Positions 6,173-9,104 of a stretch of 9,104 bases of DNA are shown piece after piece. The position numbers and the translations under genes are program-made. The stretch comes from Tagaea sp. (GTDB taxonomy: Bacteria > Pseudomonadota > Alphaproteobacteria > CACIAM-22H2), in the NCBI GenBank assembly GCA_023653245.1, contig JAMNXK010000054.1, forward strand, positions 1-9,104, written 5' to 3'. Under the pieces are notes generated by a model. The model was not told the origin of the DNA. It was given only the letters and a program-made list of their open reading frames with translations, and did no database searches. Positions within the stretch are counted from its first letter, which is position 1. The number at the start of each line of letters is the position of its first letter.

Positions 6173-7054
6173 CTACGCGGCCATTTGATTCTGCGGCCAA
6201 TGCGACTGAGACGCTCGGAGATCACCGGGAATTCGGAGTCCTTTTGACGCGATAAGCAGCTCTGTCCCGACGCGCTTGTCTTGCGCTGAATAATTCAAAG
6301 AGTACTGAAATTGGCGTCGCGCGACATACAGCGCGTGAATCTCGTCGCAGTGATCGTAGGTGAGAATCCAAGGTGACCCCAGACGCAGAATGCGATCAGC
6401 GACCTGCTCGTGATCTCTCCGCTTGTAGAAGCTCGTGTAGAGGCTTGATCCTTTGTGAAAGTACGGAGGATCGATGCAAAGAAAGGTCGTTGTTGGCAGT
6501 TTATTTTCAACGTAATTGATAAATTTAATTGCATCCTTTTTATACAGATGGATGCGGCTTCGATACTTCCGGACGCGTCGTATTCTGCGCGCCAACTCCT
6601 CTTTGTTGAAACGACAGTCGATCTTATAGTCGCCAACCTGATCGAGGCCGCCTATCACCCCAGCGTTCTTGATGATCCCTGAACGGTTGGTTCGATTCAG
6701 GAAGAAAGCGGCAAAACCCAGGGTCAATGGGTCGGCTTCGTTGTCGCGCAATATCTTTCGCTGGCGGCGCCACTCCCTCAGAGTAATCGGAGTTGCCTCC
6801 ATTTTCTTTACGAAATCTTCGGTGTGATCAAGCACCGAGTCCCAAAATGACCAAATCGCGGGATCGACATCATTGATATGGATGTCGCTGACGAAGCCAT
6901 TGTAAAGAAGCGCGAGTGCCAACCCACAACCACCAGCATACGGCTCGGCGTAGTGCCCACGATCAAGTTTGTTACTGCGCAAGATGCGAGAGACCAGTCC
7001 CAGCAGGCATGCTTTCCCACCTGGATAGCGCAGCGGCGAGGTTGCCAGCGGCAT
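6173..7054 (-). CDS. D12-class DNA adenine N6-methyltransferase
   Basis: The 293-residue protein has the order of the Dam/D12 (alpha) class: the SAM-contacting RYPGGK near the N-terminus (9-14), motif I AEPYAGGCG (36-44), then the FFLNRTNRSG segment (117-126) in the target recognition region, the GGLDQVGDYK stretch (135-144), and the catalytic motif IV DPPY at 195-198. The C-terminal SAQDKRVGTELLI (256-268) matches the usual end of the fold. It is complete in length and in motifs, so probably active, transferring methyl to adenine N6; GATC is a plausible target from the class but not readable here. The ATG at 7054 has AAGG about eight bases upstream. Base composition is far lower in GC than flanking genes (18 of 60 in 6481-6540). 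It lies 64 bases after the ParB/HEPN gene on the same strand, probably in one operon. Alphaproteobacterial housekeeping methylation is usually by CcrM, so this is an accessory gene. Confidence 0.92.
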   Translation of the reverse strand: MPLATSPLRYPGGKACLLGLVSRILRSNKLDRGHYAEPYAGGCGLALALLYNGFVSDIHINDVDPAIWSFWDSVLDHTEDFVKKMEATPITLREWRRQRKILRDNEADPLTLGFAAFFLNRTNRSGIIKNAGVIGGLDQVGDYKIDCRFNKEELARRIRRVRKYRSRIHLYKKDAIKFINYVENKLPTTTFLCIDPPYFHKGSSLYTSFYKRRDHEQVADRILRLGSPWILTYDHCDEIHALYVARRQFQYSLNYSAQDKRVGTELLIASKGLRIPGDLRASQSHWPQNQMAA

Positions 7055-7118
7055 GTAGAAGACCTTACCTTCTCGACTTATGTGGGGGACTTTCTCAAGT
7101 CTTTTTGTCCGCGGCTAC

Positions 7119-8447
7119 CTATTTCTTGACGGCGACAGCTTCGAGGGTCTTGACTAGAATCGGCGCGACTGTGGCGAGGTCGTTGTTCAGCTGTTTGCCG
7201 TCAAATGTAGCCGAAATCTCATGATGCTTCGTGGCGTTTCCATTTCGCTGTATTCGCTGAAACGCGTCCCTGATCGGGACTACTTTCTTGTTGCTGCTGC
7301 CAAACCCTAGCTCTCCGAGCTTGTGCGTGCTGAAGAATGCAACGAAGTCTGCATCGGCATGTCGCCCCGCCAAGGCCGTCACGGTCTCGATGAATGCCCA
7401 CACACCAATGGTAAGAAGCGGCACATGCGCATCAAGTCGCACAGAGTACAAAGAAAAATATAAGCTTTCGAGTTTATCGCTACCGACTGCGTCAATCGCT
7501 AGCGCGAGCTCCTTGTTGTACTCGAGATGGTCTCGTCTTTTGGGTTTTTTGCGCGCAGCCGATCTCTTTTTCTTCGTGGCTTCGCCAGACACAGCTATGG
7601 ACTTTAAGCTCAGCGGCTGAGTCCTCTCACCAGAGATGCTTGGTTCCCGAGCTAGCTTTCGGCCATAGGCGTCAATCTGCGCGCGGTTGTTCCGCGACGT
7701 AACCTTGACGCCTCGCTTCAAGTCTCCAATGAACTTTCCGAGTTGCTTCTTCAGTTCGCTGACGGGGCGAGTGTACGCTACGTCGTCCTTGTTGCCGACA
7801 TCGATGCCGATTGCCTCGCGAACTATTGCGCTGTTTAGGAATCTCTGAGCGGTCGTCAGTTTTCCTTCGCGCTCTTCTTTTGAAATCATTCCGAGCGCTT
7901 CGGCGGCATCTAACACCGCTAGCGCAACGCGGTTCCGACCCGATCCAAAGTGACGCTCTTTCTGCTGGGCGTCCCAATCCAATCTACCCACACCGGCTTG
8001 CGCGCCGCCGTGTATGATCCCCATCCAATATCGAAGATCGTCATGATCGTCGAACACCACCGCGTTGACTTCATCGATGGGGACATGAATCGATCCGGCC
8101 GCCAATCGGGAAAAGTCTTTGCGGAGATGCGACGGCGCCAAATCCGGATCATTCAAAAGCTTGATGGCGCAGACGCGCCGATTCCCTTCCCAAACCTGAT
8201 AGCTTTTCACTTCTCCGTCTAATCCAGACCCTGAGATCTGAACAAGGCCGATCAACTCAAGCGGGTTGTCTCTGGCCTCTGCAATGCTTTTGGCAAGGTT
8301 CAAAACCTGCTCGTCTTTGCAAAGATGGGCGATAACGTCCGGCTCAGATTCGATGGGTTCGTGCCGAGGATTCTCTTCATAAAGAAAAACTCGATCAATC
8401 TTAATTGGCCCTAAACTCCTCGCAGGCGTCTTTTGCTTAGCTGCCAT
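7119..8447 (-). CDS. ParB/Srx-like N-terminal domain fused to C-terminal HEPN-like domain
   Basis: The product has 442 residues from the ATG at 8447, which has AGAGGA five bases upstream; an in-frame TTG at 8465 has no such SD. Residues about 14-105 form a ParB/sulfiredoxin-like domain with ENPR at 25-28 and the signature VWEGNRRVCAIKLL (85-98), whose EGNRR core matches the GERR/DGHR site of ParB-type nuclease/CTPase domains. A helical middle (about 155-290) follows, then a basic stretch TKKKRSAARKKPKRR (291-305). The C-terminal part (about 311-442) is helical and contains R401-N402-GNATK-H408, an RN-x5-H motif matching the R-x4-6-H catalytic motif of HEPN ribonucleases, with the favoured polar residue after Arg. 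A role as a defence effector or toxin is inferred from these domains and from the adjacent DNA methyltransferase. AT-richer than neighbours, so likely acquired. Not a recognised named family. Confidence 0.75.
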   Translation of the reverse strand: MAAKQKTPARSLGPIKIDRVFLYEENPRHEPIESEPDVIAHLCKDEQVLNLAKSIAEARDNPLELIGLVQISGSGLDGEVKSYQVWEGNRRVCAIKLLNDPDLAPSHLRKDFSRLAAGSIHVPIDEVNAVVFDDHDDLRYWMGIIHGGAQAGVGRLDWDAQQKERHFGSGRNRVALAVLDAAEALGMISKEEREGKLTTAQRFLNSAIVREAIGIDVGNKDDVAYTRPVSELKKQLGKFIGDLKRGVKVTSRNNRAQIDAYGRKLAREPSISGERTQPLSLKSIAVSGEATKKKRSAARKKPKRRDHLEYNKELALAIDAVGSDKLESLYFSLYSVRLDAHVPLLTIGVWAFIETVTALAGRHADADFVAFFSTHKLGELGFGSSNKKVVPIRDAFQRIQRNGNATKHHEISATFDGKQLNNDLATVAPILVKTLEAVAVKK

Positions 8448-8548
8448 AGTTGTCCTCTGCTCCAACTTTTGTTGAGCAGGATACTACGATTTGGAGGCCT
8501 ACGAATAGGCTGTTTGAGACTAAAAATCGCACCGCATCATCGTGTAAG
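8448..8548 (-). promoter_or_regulatory. Upstream region of the ParB/HEPN operon with two palindromes
   Basis: This stretch separates the eRF1-like gene from the ParB/HEPN gene, both on the minus strand. It contains a perfect short palindrome GCCTA/TAGGC (8497-8501, 8506-8510) with CGAA between (UUCG loop on the minus-strand RNA), and a second stem-loop, GCTC-C-AAC (8459-8466) with GTTGAGC (8471-8477), one bulged base and a TTTT centre, directly upstream of the SD (complement of 8453-8458). A weak -10-like TAGTAT (complement of 8481-8486) lies between them with no good -35. The palindromes could be operator sites for self-control by the ParB-like protein or a structured leader; this is speculative. 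Confidence 0.35.
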
Positions 8549-8935
8549 TCACCCCAGCTGCGGCGTCATGCGGTCAATCGCCTTGAAGTGCCGCCGCGCG
8601 CGCTCGACGATCTGGCCGTCGCTCGGGTGATCGGCGCTCTCGGTCGCCACGACGCGCTTGGCGATGTCGCGCTTGTGCGCGTCGAGATATTTGCCGAACT
8701 CGATCTTGGCCTGGCCGGGGCCCACGAGCAGGATTTCCCGCGCGTCGGCGAGTGCTGCGGCCACCGCCTCGTGATACTGCTTGTCGCCATGCGTGGCCTC
8801 GGCCGCGCGCTTGTTGTGCAGATGGCGATTGGGCTTGTCGGGATGGATCGTCGTGCGCTCGAAATCGTGGGCGTCGAAATGGAAGACCCGCGCTTCGTTG
8901 TGGTCCAGCCAGCAGACCGCGTGGAAATGGTTCAT
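8549..8935 (-). CDS. Small eRF1-like protein ('translational machinery protein' family)
   Basis: The 128-residue product starts at the ATG at 8935, six bases after a perfect AAGGAG; an upstream in-frame start would add 18 residues and is not supported. It resembles the short alphaproteobacterial proteins annotated as 'translational machinery protein', related to the C-terminal domain of the eRF1/Pelota family (baeRF-type). Visible landmarks are AVCWLDHNEARVFHFD (6-21), a histidine-rich loop HPDKPNRHLH (31-40), ILLVGPGQAK (68-77), a glycine-rich turn expected in this fold, and ADHPSDGQIV (101-110). The single compact domain lacks the release-factor GGQ domain, so direct peptide release is unlikely; ribosome or rRNA binding is the family guess, with no firm function. 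High-GC codon use shows it belongs to the resident genome, marking the right limit of the AT-rich block. Confidence 0.75.
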   Translation of the reverse strand: MNHFHAVCWLDHNEARVFHFDAHDFERTTIHPDKPNRHLHNKRAAEATHGDKQYHEAVAAALADAREILLVGPGQAKIEFGKYLDAHKRDIAKRVVATESADHPSDGQIVERARRHFKAIDRMTPQLG

Positions 8936-9032
8936 CGGCGACTCCTTGAGGTGATGTCCCATCCCACCCCACACGGCGTCGCGCGCCAATGATGTGGATC
9001 AAGCCGGCGGCGGCGTGCTACCGCTTCGGGCC

Positions 9033-9104
9033 ATGGCCCGCCCCGCTTTGATCGGCGTTCCCGCCGACCTCCAACAAGGTCCCGTCCATCTCCAGCACAT
9101 CGCG
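9033..9104 (+). CDS. Possible 5' end of a class I glutamine amidotransferase-like (peptidase C26) gene, cut by window edge
   Basis: An ATG at 9033 opens 24 codons to the window end, reading MARPALIGVPADLQQG followed by PVHLQHIA. The start RPxxIGVPAD and the later H-x-x-H resemble the N-terminus of gamma-glutamyl-GABA hydrolase/PuuD-type amidotransferases (IGIPAD..., HPFH...). No good SD is seen; a GTG at 9015 is in the same frame. Only the extreme N-terminus is visible and the catalytic Cys is outside the window. An alternative minus-strand tail (stop at 9018-9020, 28 residues before it) is open on the other strand but has no recognisable motif. Confidence 0.4.
   Translation, partial: MARPALIGVPADLQQGPVHLQHIA

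Noticed and set aside
9018..9104. Minus-strand open tail of 28 residues ending in TAG at 9018-9020
   Set aside because: No recognisable motif; the plus-strand frame over the same bases has a better family resemblance. Cannot be excluded.
1..9104. CRISPR arrays, tRNA or rRNA genes, insertion sequences, integrases
   Set aside because: No regularly spaced repeats, no tRNA-like cloverleaf, no transposase or integrase motif was seen on either strand.

Overview
The window looks like a chromosomal segment of a high-GC alphaproteobacterium, probably of the Rhodospirillales type. The basis is the very high G+C of most genes (45 of 60 bases in 2221-2280), GC-rich third codon positions, alphaproteobacterial gene families (SH3_4-type periplasmic protein, D-glycerate dehydrogenase, eRF1-like small protein) and strong SD sites. 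The taxon is an inference; there is no rRNA or other marker gene.

Layout. (1) 1-842, minus strand: a periplasmic SH3-domain protein followed by a Tat-type LEA14-like lipoprotein that runs off the left edge. (2) 843-918: a divergent promoter region. (3) 919-3344, plus strand: a tight cluster of a 2-hydroxyacid (D-glycerate type) dehydrogenase, an isocitrate lyase/PEP mutase superfamily protein without the usual catalytic Cys loop, and an O6-alkylguanine-DNA alkyltransferase. (4) 3345-6122, plus strand: two closely related TerC-family membrane proteins in tandem, the first with a translationally coupled 100-residue protein of unknown function, the second closed by a strong intrinsic terminator. 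Each terC gene has a structured leader with the same 14-nt box, able to pair with that gene's Shine-Dalgarno sequence. This suggests a shared cis-acting RNA switch that may sense a metal or another envelope stress. (5) 6173-8447, minus strand: a markedly AT-richer two-gene block encoding a ParB-like/HEPN fusion and a D12-class DNA adenine methyltransferase. (6) 8549-8935, minus strand: a small eRF1-like ('translational machinery') protein, back in high-GC sequence. (7) 9033-9104: a possible start of a plus-strand class I amidotransferase (peptidase C26) cut by the window end.

The most interesting region is the 6.17-8.45 kb block. A ParB/Srx-type domain joined to a C-terminal domain with an RN-x5-H motif typical of HEPN ribonucleases, next to a DNA adenine methylase, all in foreign-looking DNA between two chromosomal genes, looks like a compact acquired defence or modification-linked toxin module. 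I do not recognise it as a named system. The second is the paired SD-sequestering leaders of the two terC genes.
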